Notes: generated by a model not told the origin, from the letters alone. 64,000 bases of DNA from CAILZL01 sp049840395 (GCA_049840395.1 JASGLD010000008.1:293577-357576); one strand, 5' to 3'; numbered from the stretch's first letter, positions 9,161 through 18,442 are shown. Made by a program: numbers and translations.

Positions 9161-10111
9161 CTACTTAGCTCTTCCCGCATAGCCGCGCGCCTGCGTATCG
9201 ATGCGATAAGCCGCGCCACGTCCAACAATGTACAGCACCTGCTTGTTCTTGCCGGCGAAGGCCAGATTCTGCGGTGCCTTGGGCAGTGCAATTGTGCCGA
9301 GATGTTCGCCCTTGCTGCTGAACACCTGAACACCTGCGGTGGACGCAACATACAAACGACCTTGCGCATCTATCGCCAGACCATCGGCGCCACTGGAAGT
9401 GCCCGTATCGGTCTTGCGATAACCTTCGAGCTTGGCGAAATCGCGACGCTTACCCACGGTGCCATCTTTGTTGATGTCGTAAGCCAGCACGTATTCGCCA
9501 TAGGTGTTGGCGACGTATAACGTCTTTTCATCGGGACTGAGTTGGATGCCATTGGGACGCGGCACATCGCTGGCCAGCAAGTGCAGCTCACCCTTTGGGT
9601 TCAAGTAATAAACCGCTGTTGGCGAAGGAGGCTGACCCGCTGCGGCATTGGCGCCGGGATCGGTGAAGTACACACCGCCATTCCTGGCCACCGCTAAATC
9701 GTTGGGACGACCCAGCGCCTTGCCTTGATAGCTGTCGACCAGCACGCGCGCCTTGTCCTGTGGATACAACACGCCGATGCCCGGCTTGCCGGTGAGTACG
9801 GCCACCAGCTCGCCCTGCTTGTTGAAACCCAGACCGTTCGCGCCGTTGGTGTTCTCCAGATAGCTCGAAGTAGAACCATCGGCGGCAATGCGCGTAATGC
9901 GATTGGCCTGGGTCTCGGTGAAGATCAACGTGCCATCGGGCAATGCCACTGGCCCTTCGGTTCCTTGAAAACCTTCCTTGATGAATTCAATGCGCGTGCC
10001 GGCAGCCACCACCCCCTTGATGACCGGCGTCACCAATTCTTCCGCCTGCACCGACATCGCGCCAAACCATAACAACGAGACACCCAGCATCTTTACTGAA
10101 CTCATCTTCAT
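9161..10111 (-). CDS. SMP-30/gluconolactonase/LRE family periplasmic protein
   Basis: 316 residues from ATG at 10111 (preceded by AGGAAAGG), with a signal peptide ending at SVQAEE. Family motifs of the six-bladed propeller are clear: EGFQGTEGPVALPDGTLIFTE, NGANGLGFNKQGELV, LGRPNDLAVARNGGVYFTDP and PRPNGIQLSPDEKTLYVAN, carrying the metal-binding Glu, Asn and Asp positions. Members hydrolyse lactones or phosphotriester-like bonds. I see no Met or Cys after the signal peptide. It has its own sigma-54 promoter and paired activator sites, so it belongs to the starvation regulon; its substrate is unknown. Confidence 0.88.
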   Translation of the reverse strand: MKMSSVKMLGVSLLWFGAMSVQAEELVTPVIKGVVAAGTRIEFIKEGFQGTEGPVALPDGTLIFTETQANRITRIAADGSTSSYLENTNGANGLGFNKQGELVAVLTGKPGIGVLYPQDKARVLVDSYQGKALGRPNDLAVARNGGVYFTDPGANAAAGQPPSPTAVYYLNPKGELHLLASDVPRPNGIQLSPDEKTLYVANTYGEYVLAYDINKDGTVGKRRDFAKLEGYRKTDTGTSSGADGLAIDAQGRLYVASTAGVQVFSSKGEHLGTIALPKAPQNLAFAGKNKQVLYIVGRGAAYRIDTQARGYAGRAK

Positions 10112-10161
10112 AGCCTTTCCTATTGATGACTCGCTGATCGCGAGCAATGGATGAATCACTT

Positions 10162-10177
10162 AGCAGATGTCGTGCCA
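10162..10177 (-). promoter_or_regulatory. Sigma-54 promoter of the SMP-30-like gene
   Basis: The minus strand reads TGGCACGACATCTGCT, 50 bp before the ATG at 10111. Two activator sites lie upstream at 10344 and 10375. Confidence 0.85.
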
Positions 10178-10343
10178 TAAATGATGCGCGCAGGGTTTAC
10201 ATTAATCCGGCTTGCCGGCGCATTGCTAACAAGTGATTGAAGTAGATGATCATTTAAAGCGAGTGCAGCGATACCTGCATGTTGTTGGCAATTCTTTTTG
10301 CATCGCTTGATTGTGTCAGATCGCGATTTGAGCGTTAGCGCAT

Positions 10344-10390
10344 TGCTGGCCATTCAACACATTTGGAAATGAAGTGTTGCGCAATCAACG
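10344..10390. promoter_or_regulatory. Paired activator sites, 31 bp apart
   Basis: Site 1 (10344-10359) is TGCTGG-CCAT-TCAACA; site 2 (10375-10390) is TGTTGC-GCAA-TCAACG. Their starts are exactly 31 bp apart. The nearer one is 166 bp upstream of the sigma-54 promoter. Confidence 0.65.
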
Positions 10391-10416
10391 GGACCAATGG
10401 TTTGGCAGTATCTGAT

Positions 10417-10623
10417 GCCCCCACCCTAACCCTCCCCCGTGGAACGGGGGAGGGGATAAAGCGCGGAACTTGATGCAGTAATCCCCTCCCCTGCGCAACG
10501 AGAAAAGGGACAGAGCGCGGAACTTGATGCAGTGGTCCCCTCACCTGCGCAGCGGGGGACGACTGCATGGATGCAGGAGGTAGAGCAACGCAGGGAGCGG
10601 TTGCCGAGGGTTAGGGTGGGGGC
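10417..10623. repeat. Expanded REP-like pair with internal direct repeat
   Basis: Left arm 10417-10455 and right arm ending GGGTTAGGGTGGGGG near 10623 are inverted to each other. Between them a unit beginning AGCGCGGAACTTGATGCAGT occurs twice, at about 10459 and 10515, each followed by a CCCCTNNCCTGCGCA hairpin half. This looks like tandem growth of the spacer. Confidence 0.7.
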
Positions 10624-10645
10624 GTCTCTGATAGCAACTACACAA

Positions 10646-11287
10646 TCAATACCCAACCGTAATCCTTTGCCGATGATGTCTCGGCTGCTCTATCTCATTA
10701 AGCACCGCCACCGCAAAATCCTCGCGCGAGATGCGACTATCGCCGCGCTCATCGCGCAGCAATTGATCGGCGCCGATACGAAACTTGCCGGTGCGTTCAC
10801 CGGCAGCAACCGACCACGATGGCGATACCGCCACCCAGTCCAAGCTTGCTTCGCGACGCAAGGTATCCAACGCTGCAGTGGCCTGCTCGGCCCCTGGACG
10901 CCAGGCCGGTGGAAACTCCGGCGCGTCGATCACCCGCACACCCGGACGCACTTCCAAACTACCTGCACCTACAATGGCGATCAGACGCCGTACATTCGCC
11001 TGTCGCGCCAACTGCAATACTTGATCGGCATTGTCCTGCCAGCGAATGCTGACCACCAATACATCGGCATCGCGAACATGTGAAACGGCTGTCGGTACAT
11101 CAGCAATGTCGGCTGCGGCGGGTTGCAAACGCTCGTGATCCGGCAAGCGATCGGCATTGCGCACAATGCCGGTCACCACATGCCCACGTTGCAGGGCTTC
11201 ATCCAAGATACGGCTGCCGATCTGACCGCTGGCGCCGATCAAGGCAATCTTTTTGGCAATCTTCGTGGCAACTTTCTCGCTACACAT
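10646..11287 (-). CDS. NAD(P)-binding Rossmann-fold (NmrA-like) protein
   Basis: 213 residues. A nucleotide-binding motif IALIGASGQIGSRI is at residues 14-27, followed by TGIVRN and VVSIRW, with a C-terminal substrate region VAVSPSWSVAAGERTGKFRIG. This is the SDR family member of the YwnB/NmrA-like group. Its paralogue at 40027 is more than half identical by eye. No Met or Cys remains after the first two residues. It follows the peroxiredoxin-like gene by 27 bp, so the two are probably one operon. The reaction is unknown. Confidence 0.82.
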   Translation of the reverse strand: MCSEKVATKIAKKIALIGASGQIGSRILDEALQRGHVVTGIVRNADRLPDHERLQPAAADIADVPTAVSHVRDADVLVVSIRWQDNADQVLQLARQANVRRLIAIVGAGSLEVRPGVRVIDAPEFPPAWRPGAEQATAALDTLRREASLDWVAVSPSWSVAAGERTGKFRIGADQLLRDERGDSRISREDFAVAVLNEIEQPRHHRQRITVGY

Positions 11288-11314
11288 ATTTCAACCTGTC
11301 GATAAAGCAGCAAC

Positions 11315-11872
11315 CTAAAACACTAACTCTGAAGTCAACGACAAATCCGTATCCGAGACCGCCAAAGCGCTTAAATAGCGCTTGAAGGTGCGCCAGTCAT
11401 GTGACCGCGTCTCGGTACCCGGCTGCGCATCGATCAATGGCAACAACCCGGCAAAGTCGCGCAACGTACCCGGTGGATACGTGATCATCGAGCGGATCTT
11501 TCTGGCAGGATCGATCACGAATACGCTGCGCACTGCCTGGGTCGATTCATGTAGCGGATGCAACATGCCGTATTGCAGCGCCACCGCATGTTGCGCATCG
11601 ACCAGTAATGGGAAATTCAGTTCCGATATGCGCAGCGCATTGGCTGAGATCTGCGCTCCATCGTCAAGCGACACACCCAATAGCTTCACACCACGGGATT
11701 CGAACTCGGGTTGCAAGCGCGCTACTTCGCGCAATTCGTCGCCGTCATACGCAGAACCGGCATACGAGAACAGCACCACCCAGCCATCGCCGGCCCATTC
11801 ATGAAAGTTCAACTTGCCGAGCGTAGTGTCGGTCGCGAAATCAGGAGCAAGGTCACCGGGTTGCAGCGACAT
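11315..11872 (-). CDS. Peroxiredoxin-like protein without any cysteine
   Basis: 185 residues with the Prx6/1-Cys peroxiredoxin fold pattern: LQPGDLAPDFATDTTLGKLNFHEW, WVVLFSYAG, VKLLGVSLDD, FPLLVDAQ, SVFVIDPARKIR, YPPGTLRDF. In Prx6 proteins the loop after FSHP carries the catalytic Cys (PVCTTEL). Here it reads FSYAGSAYDGDEL (residues 35-47), with the Cys-containing stretch missing, and the whole protein has no Cys. It therefore cannot be a normal thiol peroxidase. It probably shares an operon with the NAD(P)-binding protein downstream. Confidence 0.8.
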   Translation of the reverse strand: MSLQPGDLAPDFATDTTLGKLNFHEWAGDGWVVLFSYAGSAYDGDELREVARLQPEFESRGVKLLGVSLDDGAQISANALRISELNFPLLVDAQHAVALQYGMLHPLHESTQAVRSVFVIDPARKIRSMITYPPGTLRDFAGLLPLIDAQPGTETRSHDWRTFKRYLSALAVSDTDLSLTSELVF

Positions 11873-12098
11873 GGCCGATTCCTCAAAGCTTATGACAGGG
11901 CCACTAAAGCAAATTACCGGTAACAGAAAAATAGAAAGTCAGTTGCATTTCGGTAACAACGCCCGGCAAACCAGCCATGGTCAGCAATTGTCACGCATCC
12001 CACTGCGGCTGATACCGAACTGATACTGCAGCTTTACCGCATTGTGACCGGCACTTTTCTACGATTCCGCATACTCGTTTTGTTGTTCCGGAATCGAT

Positions 12099-12824
12099 AT
12101 GCACACATGGCCACAACTCGGCTTGGAAGTCCTGATTGCCGAAGATGATCTCGACCTGCTGGGTGTCATCGGCATGACACTGCATAACGCCGGCTTCAGC
12201 GTAACCAAGGTCAACAATGGCGCCGACGCCCTGGAAGCACTGGCCAAACAGGTTTTTGCCCTGGTCATTCTCGACATCAACATGCCGCAGGTAAACGGCC
12301 TGCAGGTATGCACCACTCTGCGTGCGCGCTCTAGCGTACCGGTGATGATGCTGAGTGCGCGCGATCAGGAAAGCGATCTGCTCAATGCATTGGATGCCGG
12401 CGCCGATGCCTACATGCTCAAACCGTTCAGCCCGCGGGCCATGGTGGCGCGCATCAATGCGTTACTGCGACGCCGATCCTTCAATGAATTGAATGTGCTG
12501 CAAGTCGGCTTGGCCAAACTCGACACCGATAACCTGACACTCACCCTGCCGCAGGAAGTGGTGCGACTCACCAAGCTGGAAATCCGCCTGCTGCACTTGT
12601 TGATGAAGAATGCCGGACAAACGGTCAGTCGCAAGATCCTCATCGACGAAGTGTGGGACACCTACAGCACCGCCAATCGCAACATGCTCAAGCAGGTAAT
12701 CTTCCGGCTACGGCGTAAATTGCTGCAAGATCCGGAAGCGTTCGCTGCGCTGGGCACCACGCCCGATGGCTACATCTGGCATGTGCCGGCGGTGAACCCG
12801 GCACAGGTTCCCGCTCTGGCTTGA
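12099..12824 (+). CDS. OmpR-family response regulator (orphan)
   Basis: 241 residues. The receiver domain (about 8-125) has acidic EDD near residue 15, phospho-acceptor Asp59 in VILDINMP, and Lys in YMLKPF. A winged-helix domain (about 138-235) ends in the family pattern TPDGYIWHVP. No histidine kinase is adjacent, so its sensor is elsewhere. It lies divergently from the peroxiredoxin operon and upstream of the sigma-54 activator. Confidence 0.88.
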   Translation: MHTWPQLGLEVLIAEDDLDLLGVIGMTLHNAGFSVTKVNNGADALEALAKQVFALVILDINMPQVNGLQVCTTLRARSSVPVMMLSARDQESDLLNALDAGADAYMLKPFSPRAMVARINALLRRRSFNELNVLQVGLAKLDTDNLTLTLPQEVVRLTKLEIRLLHLLMKNAGQTVSRKILIDEVWDTYSTANRNMLKQVIFRLRRKLLQDPEAFAALGTTPDGYIWHVPAVNPAQVPALA

Positions 12825-12920
12825 TAAGCATGCCTTGAGCAATGGCTAGCTATTCAGTGATGCACCGCAGCCAGCGGTGCTGCAGCCTGATGTAATTTGC
12901 ACAAGCTCCTTACCGGCGCT

Positions 12921-12967
12921 TGATGAATTCTCACCAATAGCAGAGCGGCATTGCTTGCGCGGCAACA
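12921..12967. promoter_or_regulatory. Paired activator sites before the first activator gene
   Basis: TGATGA-ATTC-TCACCA (12921-12936) and TGCTTG-CGCG-GCAACA (12952-12967) are 31 bp apart. The first shares its spacer and most bases with the site before tonB. The nearer one is 97 bp from the sigma-54 promoter. Confidence 0.6.
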
Positions 12968-13064
12968 TTCAAGCCCCAGTAAAGATCCATCGATACCTTA
13001 ATGAAATTTTAAGTGCTGCTTATGGATCAGCCAGTTACAACATCATCAGTCACCGCATGACGCT

Positions 13065-13080
13065 TGGCACCGTACTTGCT
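13065..13080 (+). promoter_or_regulatory. Sigma-54 promoter upstream of the first activator gene
   Basis: The plus strand reads TGGCACCGTACTTGCT with exact spacing. Transcription would begin near 13091, giving a leader of about 210 bases before the activator ATG at 13301. This suggests positive autoregulation. No other gene was seen in the 12825-13300 gap. Confidence 0.78.
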
Positions 13081-13085
13081 ATGTA

Positions 13086-13115
13086 GTCCTGCACACGGCA
13101 ACGGCCGTGCAGGAC
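13086..13115. other. Strong hairpin at the expected transcript 5' end
   Basis: GTCCTGCAC and GTGCAGGAC form a near-perfect inverted repeat around a GC-rich loop, starting just before the predicted sigma-54 start site. No T-tract follows directly. It could stabilise or regulate the leader of the activator mRNA. Confidence 0.5.
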
Positions 13116-13300
13116 GGCATCCTGTAAAGCTCATGATGTGAGCACAGCAGTGTTGTCACCTAGTAGACCCGTTAAGGCTAGGTTATATGCGCACCGCATG
13201 GATACATGAAGTTACTACCTATTACATGCTGCTGAGTAAAAAAGCAGATTCGACAACTGACACAGGCATTCACTTCTCTAGTGATCAACAGGACGCAGCT

Positions 13301-14392
13301 ATGTCATCAGTCAAATTACTTGCACATCCGGAGCCGCGTTCGCTATCGCTGTCGATACGCGCCAAAGCGGTGATCTTTGCCGACCATCAATCGCAACAGC
13401 TGCTGGAACAGATCGAACGTGTGGCGCCTGCCGACGCCACCGTACTGATTGTCGGCGAAACCGGCACCGGCAAGGAGTTGGTGGCCAAGCATATCCATCA
13501 TCAAAGCCAGCGCAGCGGCCCCTTCGTAGCCGTCAACTGCGGCGCGCTCTCGCCCTTGTTGGCCGAAGCGGAATTGTTCGGTCATCAGGCCGGCGCTTTC
13601 ACCGGCGCCAATGACAGTCGCGCCGGTTGGTTCGAAGCGGCCAATGGCGGCACGCTGTTTCTCGATGAGATCGGCGATCTACCCACCAGCCTGCAAGTGA
13701 AGCTGCTGCGTGTGCTGCAGGAACGCGAAGTGGTGCGCGTCGGTTCACGCAAAGCCATGCCCATTGATGTGCGCTTGATCGCCGCCACGCACATCGACCT
13801 GACCCACGCCGTGACTGCGGGAACGTTTCGTCCGGATCTCTTTTATCGTTTGAATGTGGTGACCTTCGAACTACCACCGCTGCGACAACGCACCGGCGAT
13901 ATCCTGCCGCTGGCGGAATACTTCACGAAGCTGTACGCGCAACGACTGCACCTGGCCACCGAACCGAAACTACCGGCCGAAACCCGCCATGCTTTGCTCG
14001 ACTATTACTGGCCGGGCAACATTCGCGAGTTGGAAAACGTGATTCATGCAGCGTTGCTTACATCGAGGGATGGTGTGCTACGCCCAGAAAATCTGCGCTT
14101 TTCCAGTATGCCGCAGTTACCGGATATCCACGGCGCACATACTGTTCCGCCACTGGAAAGCATCACTCATCAGTTGGATCGTTTATTCAAAGCGCCGCCG
14201 CAACAGCTGTACGAACAATTGGAAGAATTACTCGTCAAACACGCCTTCAACTACTGCAGCCACAATCAGGTACAGACGGCGAAGCTGCTGGGCATCTCAC
14301 GCAATATTCTGCGCACGCAACTCAAGCGGTTTAATTTGATTGGTTGTGAAGCGAGCGAGATAGAGGAAGGGTTGGTTGCGCCTGTTGGCTGA
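13301..14392 (+). CDS. Sigma-54 activator, SfnR-like, no sensor domain (copy 1)
   Basis: 363 residues from ATG at 13301 (AGGA upstream; aligns with the start of its paralogue at 43780). There is only a short N-terminus, then the AAA+ domain: Walker A GETGTGKE (52-59), the sigma-54 contact loop GAFTGA (98-103) and Walker B LFLDEIGDL. A Fis-type helix-turn-helix QTAKLLGISRNILRTQLKRF is at the C-terminus. The lack of a receiver or ligand domain and the SIRAKAVIFAD start resemble SfnR, which activates organosulfur genes in Pseudomonas under sulfate starvation. A sigma-54 promoter with paired sites lies upstream. It likely activates the promoters listed here. Confidence 0.85.
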   Translation: MSSVKLLAHPEPRSLSLSIRAKAVIFADHQSQQLLEQIERVAPADATVLIVGETGTGKELVAKHIHHQSQRSGPFVAVNCGALSPLLAEAELFGHQAGAFTGANDSRAGWFEAANGGTLFLDEIGDLPTSLQVKLLRVLQEREVVRVGSRKAMPIDVRLIAATHIDLTHAVTAGTFRPDLFYRLNVVTFELPPLRQRTGDILPLAEYFTKLYAQRLHLATEPKLPAETRHALLDYYWPGNIRELENVIHAALLTSRDGVLRPENLRFSSMPQLPDIHGAHTVPPLESITHQLDRLFKAPPQQLYEQLEELLVKHAFNYCSHNQVQTAKLLGISRNILRTQLKRFNLIGCEASEIEEGLVAPVG

Positions 14393-14395
14393 TTC

Positions 14396-14626
14396 GCCCC
14401 CACCCTGCCCTCCCCCGTGGAACGGGGGAGGGAATTAAGATTCACCACTCTAACTTGCCGTAAATTCATTTCTCTGCGTTGTCTTGCGTGGCAGAGAACG
14501 CATTCCTCTTATCCGCCTCGCATGGCAGAAACTTATCAATCTCCAATATTTCATCAATCTCTAACGCCAGGCAGATCACCTCTAACTCCCTCCCCCGTTC
14601 CACGGGGGAGGGTTGGGGTGGGGGCA
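14396..14626. repeat. Head-to-head REP-like pair
   Basis: Arms at 14396-14433 and 14585-14626 face each other between convergent genes. The 151-bp spacer shows no coding potential. Confidence 0.8.
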
Positions 14627-14648
14627 AACCCACCATCAAACAAGCTTC

Positions 14649-15668
14649 TTATTGCGGCGTATAGATCTTGTCGAACACACCGCCGTCATCGAAGTGACGG
14701 GCCTGCACCTTGGTCCAACCACCGAAGTAAGTGATGTCCAGCAGAGTCGGCACCTTCGGGAACACCTTGGCGTACTTGGCAAGAATCTTTTCGTTACGCG
14801 GGCGATAGAAATTGCGACCGGCAATATCCTGACCTTCGTCGGAGTACAGATATTCCAGATAAGCCTTCGATACTTCCGCAGTGCCGTGACGCGCCACATT
14901 CTTTTCCACCACGGCCACCGGCGGTTCCGCCAGTACACTCACGGATGGAATGACGATGTCGAACTTATCGGCGCCGAATTCCTTGAACGATAGAAAGGCT
15001 TCATTCTCCCAGGCCAGCAGCACATCACCGATACCGCGTTGTGCGAAGGTCACAGTTGAAGCACGCGCACCGCTGTCCAATACCGGCACGTTCTTGTACA
15101 GCTGTTGCACGAAGGTCTGCGCCGTCGCTTCGGTACCGCCCTTCTGCTTCAAAGCCCAACCCCAGGCAGCAAGATAGTTCCAGCGTGCGCCACCGGAAGT
15201 CTTCGGACTGGGCGTGATCACTTGTATGCCCGGCTTAATCAGATCGCCCCAATCCTTGATGCCCTTGGGATTGCCCTTGCGCACCAGGAATACAATGGTC
15301 GAAGTGTAAGGCGTGCTGTTCTGTGGCAACTTCTTGGCCCAATCGGCCGGCACCAGTTGACCGTTAGTCACCAAGGCGTCGATATCGCCCGCCAGACCCA
15401 GCGTCACCACGTCGGCCTGCAGGCCATCGATCACCGAACGCGCCTGCTTGCCCGAGCCACCATGCGATTGCTTGATGGTCACTACATCGCCGGTCTTCTT
15501 CTGCCAGTAAGCAGCAAAGGCCTTGTTGTAGTCTTCATATAATTCGCGGGTTGGATCGTACGACACATTGAGCAACTCAATGTTCTTCGCCTGTGCCGGC
15601 ACCGACAACACGGTCAACAAACCGGCTGCGCCCAGCAGCAGATGCCTTCTCAAAATTCCGAAACTCAT
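14649..15668 (-). CDS. sbp: Periplasmic sulfate-binding protein of an ABC transporter
   Basis: 339 residues from ATG at 15668, preceded by GGAGA. The signal peptide ends at VPAQA. The mature protein shows Sbp/CysP motifs: LLNVSYDPTRELYEDYN, VTIKQSHGGSGKQARSVIDGL (sulfate-binding loop), DVVTLGLAGDIDAL, PNPKTSGGARWNYLAAWGW with Ser in place of the Asn, and DVLLAWENEA. It binds sulfate or thiosulfate for import through CysTWA, whose genes are not in the window. It has no Met or Cys after the signal peptide, as is known for the Salmonella protein. It is convergent with the activator gene. Confidence 0.93.
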   Translation of the reverse strand: MSFGILRRHLLLGAAGLLTVLSVPAQAKNIELLNVSYDPTRELYEDYNKAFAAYWQKKTGDVVTIKQSHGGSGKQARSVIDGLQADVVTLGLAGDIDALVTNGQLVPADWAKKLPQNSTPYTSTIVFLVRKGNPKGIKDWGDLIKPGIQVITPSPKTSGGARWNYLAAWGWALKQKGGTEATAQTFVQQLYKNVPVLDSGARASTVTFAQRGIGDVLLAWENEAFLSFKEFGADKFDIVIPSVSVLAEPPVAVVEKNVARHGTAEVSKAYLEYLYSDEGQDIAGRNFYRPRNEKILAKYAKVFPKVPTLLDITYFGGWTKVQARHFDDGGVFDKIYTPQ

Positions 15669-15815
15669 ATTCGTCTCCAAACTAAGTGAGTGGTGATTAC
15701 CATCGAAAAAATGCGCCTGTTTTCTTCAGGCAAACCCAATATATTTACCGTCAATTATTAAAGTCAGATGACCGCCATGTGACATGCTCATACAAACATG
15801 GCGGCCATTTATTCA

Positions 15816-18365
15816 TCAGATCTTGCCGCGGAACACCACCGTCACACTGCGCGGCGCGCCCACAGTCTGCGTCTGTGCCGAAGTCGAACCCCAAGTGCTC
15901 TTGGTATAGGCATAGTCGGTATCGAATAGATTGCGTACCAGTAACGACAGCTCCCACTTACGATCCTGCGAACCGAAGCCCACGCCCAGATTGCTGACCG
16001 TATAAGCATCCTGATAAGTGAAGGCCGCGTGGTTATCGCTGAGATAGGCACCCGAGCGATAACTATTGCTGAGCGTGACGCGCGCCAGATGATTCGCCAC
16101 CGACACTTGATAGTTGAAGCCGAGATTGAAAGTGACCTTCGGTACGCCGGCGATTTGATTGCCACGCGCATCGAAGTAAGTGGTGGTAGCGCTTTCCGGC
16201 GTCTGCACCAACCACTGTGCTTCATAAGTCGCCTGGTTGTAGGCGCCGCTGGCGTTGAGCGACAGGTCCTTGGTCAACTGATAAGCGCTTTCAACTTCCA
16301 GACCACGCGCCAATACCTTGGGCGCATTACCCCAACCGCTGATAGTGGTTCCGGGCGTGATCGGGTTATCGCGCGTCCATGAAGCTTGATAGTCCGTCAC
16401 CTTAGTCTGGTAGAGATTGCCGTTGAGCTGCAACTTGCCCTTCAGCAGCAAGGTTTTGATGCCCAGCTCGACGTCGAAGGATTTTTCCGGCTTGATGTCG
16501 GTTTCGAAATCGGCATCGGTGGGCTGACGCTGTTGCTGGAAGTAGATAAAGCCGGACTTCACGCCCTGACCCACCGACGAATACAGCAGCACGTCATTGG
16601 TCAGTTTGTAGCTCGGGCCAATATTCCAGGCCGTGAGCGATGCATTAATGTCGTTACCCTTCACCCAGCCGAAAGGCGCCGTGATCTGACCGCTGCGTAC
16701 GGCCTTCGCCACCGTGATCTCGTTGCTCGTCGCGGCAACGGCCGCACCGAAGGTATCGAGGTTCTCGCCGGCACGATCCAATTGCTGGGTGATCTTGTTC
16801 TGCTTCTTCTCTTCGGTCTGACGCACACCCAGCGACAAATTGAATTTTTCGGTGAGGTGCAAGTCGGTCTGCGCATAGCCCGCCAGACTTTGCACCGTCG
16901 CATCGGTCACCGACGATTGATACACGCCATCCAGCGACTTACGCAGCAGTTCGCGACCTGCCGCAGTGGCGATCAAAGTAGTGTACTGAGCGTTGCTAGC
17001 GTTCCAGGCGCCGGCGTCCTGACCGTAGTAGCTTGGATCATCGCTATAAACTTCGGCGTCGAGGTAGTACAAGCCCACCTGGTAATCCAGTCGCTTACCC
17101 GCACCCGGCGTAGAAGACAGACGCAGCTCCTGCGAGATCTGATCGTTCCACAATTGCTGACCGCTGTTGCCGATATAGAAGGGACCATTCTGGCCGCCGT
17201 TCTTGATATCGAAATCCTGGTAGCGATAGGCAGTGATGGAAGTCAGCGTGTGATTCTCCAGCGCGAAATCGAACTGACTCGATACGCCATACTGATTGGT
17301 CAACTGCGGCCGTGCTTCGGAGTTCTCGATATTGGTGGTGCCCAATGCCGGCTGATATACCGAGCCATCCGAGTTGTGAAACCACGCGGAACGCTGCGCC
17401 CACTTACCCAGATAGCCATAGTTCGCATAACTGCCGGTGGGCGTATAGCCGATGGGCGTCACCGTGGGGCGAGCGGTGCCATCTGCATAAGTGGCCGGTC
17501 CATTGGAAACCACCACGTTACCGGTATTCACGCGTTCATCGGAACGCAGCTTGTCGAAGATGAAACGACCGCTCACCGAGTCGGATGGCGTCCATAGCAA
17601 TTGGAAGCGACCCGCGATCTTGTTGGACTCACGCCAGGTTTCCTTGGCATGGCCGAAGGATTGATAGGTATTGGTATAGATGCCATCGGCCCGATCGACC
17701 ACGAAAGTACCGCGATAAGCCAGCACACCGTCCACCAGCGGGCCGGTAGAAGAGAACTTGCCGCTCAAAGTATTGAGATCGCCGGTGCTCAGTTCGTAGC
17801 TGGAGGCGGGCGTAAAACTCGGCGCCTTGGTAACGATATTGATCGCGCCCAGCGTGGTGTTCTTGCCCATCAAGGTACCTTGCGGGCCACGCAGCACTTC
17901 AATGCGATCGAGATCGACATAGTCGGACCATGCCTGGCCCGAGTAATACAAGGTCACGCCGTCGACAATCACACCCACGCTCTGTTCCATCGAATCGTTG
18001 GCGCCACCGCGACCCAGGCCACGAATCGAAGGACTGACCTTGCGAGCATTCTCACCGGGTGGATTCAGCTGCAAGTTAGGTGCTTTGGAAGTGAGATCCC
18101 AGATGGTCTTGATATCTTCACGGTCCAGCTGCGCGCCGCCGATCACCTGCACCGGCAACGGCACATCCTGAGCGATCTCTTCGCGATTACGCGCACTCAC
18201 CACCACCTTGGCCAACTCCACTGCATCCGTATCCGCATCCGCCGCCAACGCCGGCTGCGCCAACACACTTAGTGCCGCCGTGAAGCTCAATGCCGCCACC
18301 GGCCACAGACCATTACCCACATCAGCCACGCGACCGCGGCTCGACCACTTAACCTGCTTGCTCAT
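15816..18365 (-). CDS. TonB-dependent receptor, Met-poor, sigma-54 controlled
   Basis: 849 residues. The signal peptide ends at PALAAD. Plug motifs include ELAKVVVSARNREEIAQDVPLPVQV, IRGLGRGGAND, VIVDGVTLYY and VLRGPQGTLMGKNTTLGAINIVT. The chain ends VVFRGKI. It shares DAGAWNASNAQYTTLIATAAG with the receptors at 6034 and 18675. By eye it has three Met and no Cys in 849 residues. The promoter and paired activator sites lie at 18443-18547. The substrate is unknown. Confidence 0.9.
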   Translation of the reverse strand: MSKQVKWSSRGRVADVGNGLWPVAALSFTAALSVLAQPALAADADTDAVELAKVVVSARNREEIAQDVPLPVQVIGGAQLDREDIKTIWDLTSKAPNLQLNPPGENARKVSPSIRGLGRGGANDSMEQSVGVIVDGVTLYYSGQAWSDYVDLDRIEVLRGPQGTLMGKNTTLGAINIVTKAPSFTPASSYELSTGDLNTLSGKFSSTGPLVDGVLAYRGTFVVDRADGIYTNTYQSFGHAKETWRESNKIAGRFQLLWTPSDSVSGRFIFDKLRSDERVNTGNVVVSNGPATYADGTARPTVTPIGYTPTGSYANYGYLGKWAQRSAWFHNSDGSVYQPALGTTNIENSEARPQLTNQYGVSSQFDFALENHTLTSITAYRYQDFDIKNGGQNGPFYIGNSGQQLWNDQISQELRLSSTPGAGKRLDYQVGLYYLDAEVYSDDPSYYGQDAGAWNASNAQYTTLIATAAGRELLRKSLDGVYQSSVTDATVQSLAGYAQTDLHLTEKFNLSLGVRQTEEKKQNKITQQLDRAGENLDTFGAAVAATSNEITVAKAVRSGQITAPFGWVKGNDINASLTAWNIGPSYKLTNDVLLYSSVGQGVKSGFIYFQQQRQPTDADFETDIKPEKSFDVELGIKTLLLKGKLQLNGNLYQTKVTDYQASWTRDNPITPGTTISGWGNAPKVLARGLEVESAYQLTKDLSLNASGAYNQATYEAQWLVQTPESATTTYFDARGNQIAGVPKVTFNLGFNYQVSVANHLARVTLSNSYRSGAYLSDNHAAFTYQDAYTVSNLGVGFGSQDRKWELSLLVRNLFDTDYAYTKSTWGSTSAQTQTVGAPRSVTVVFRGKI

Positions 18366-18442
18366 GATGACCTTCTAAAAGTTACATTTCGGTAGCAACC
18401 GCATGTGAGCTATGAAGTACTGCGGCGCCTTACTCGATAGTT

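Noticed and set aside
12877..13086. 69-codon plus-strand reading frame
   Set aside because: No ribosome site or family match; it overlaps the activator sites and sigma-54 promoter.
16386..17597. Long plus-strand reading frame of 403 codons
   Set aside because: It is antisense to the TBDR at 15816-18365, has no ribosome site or family motif, and is explained by that gene's codon bias.
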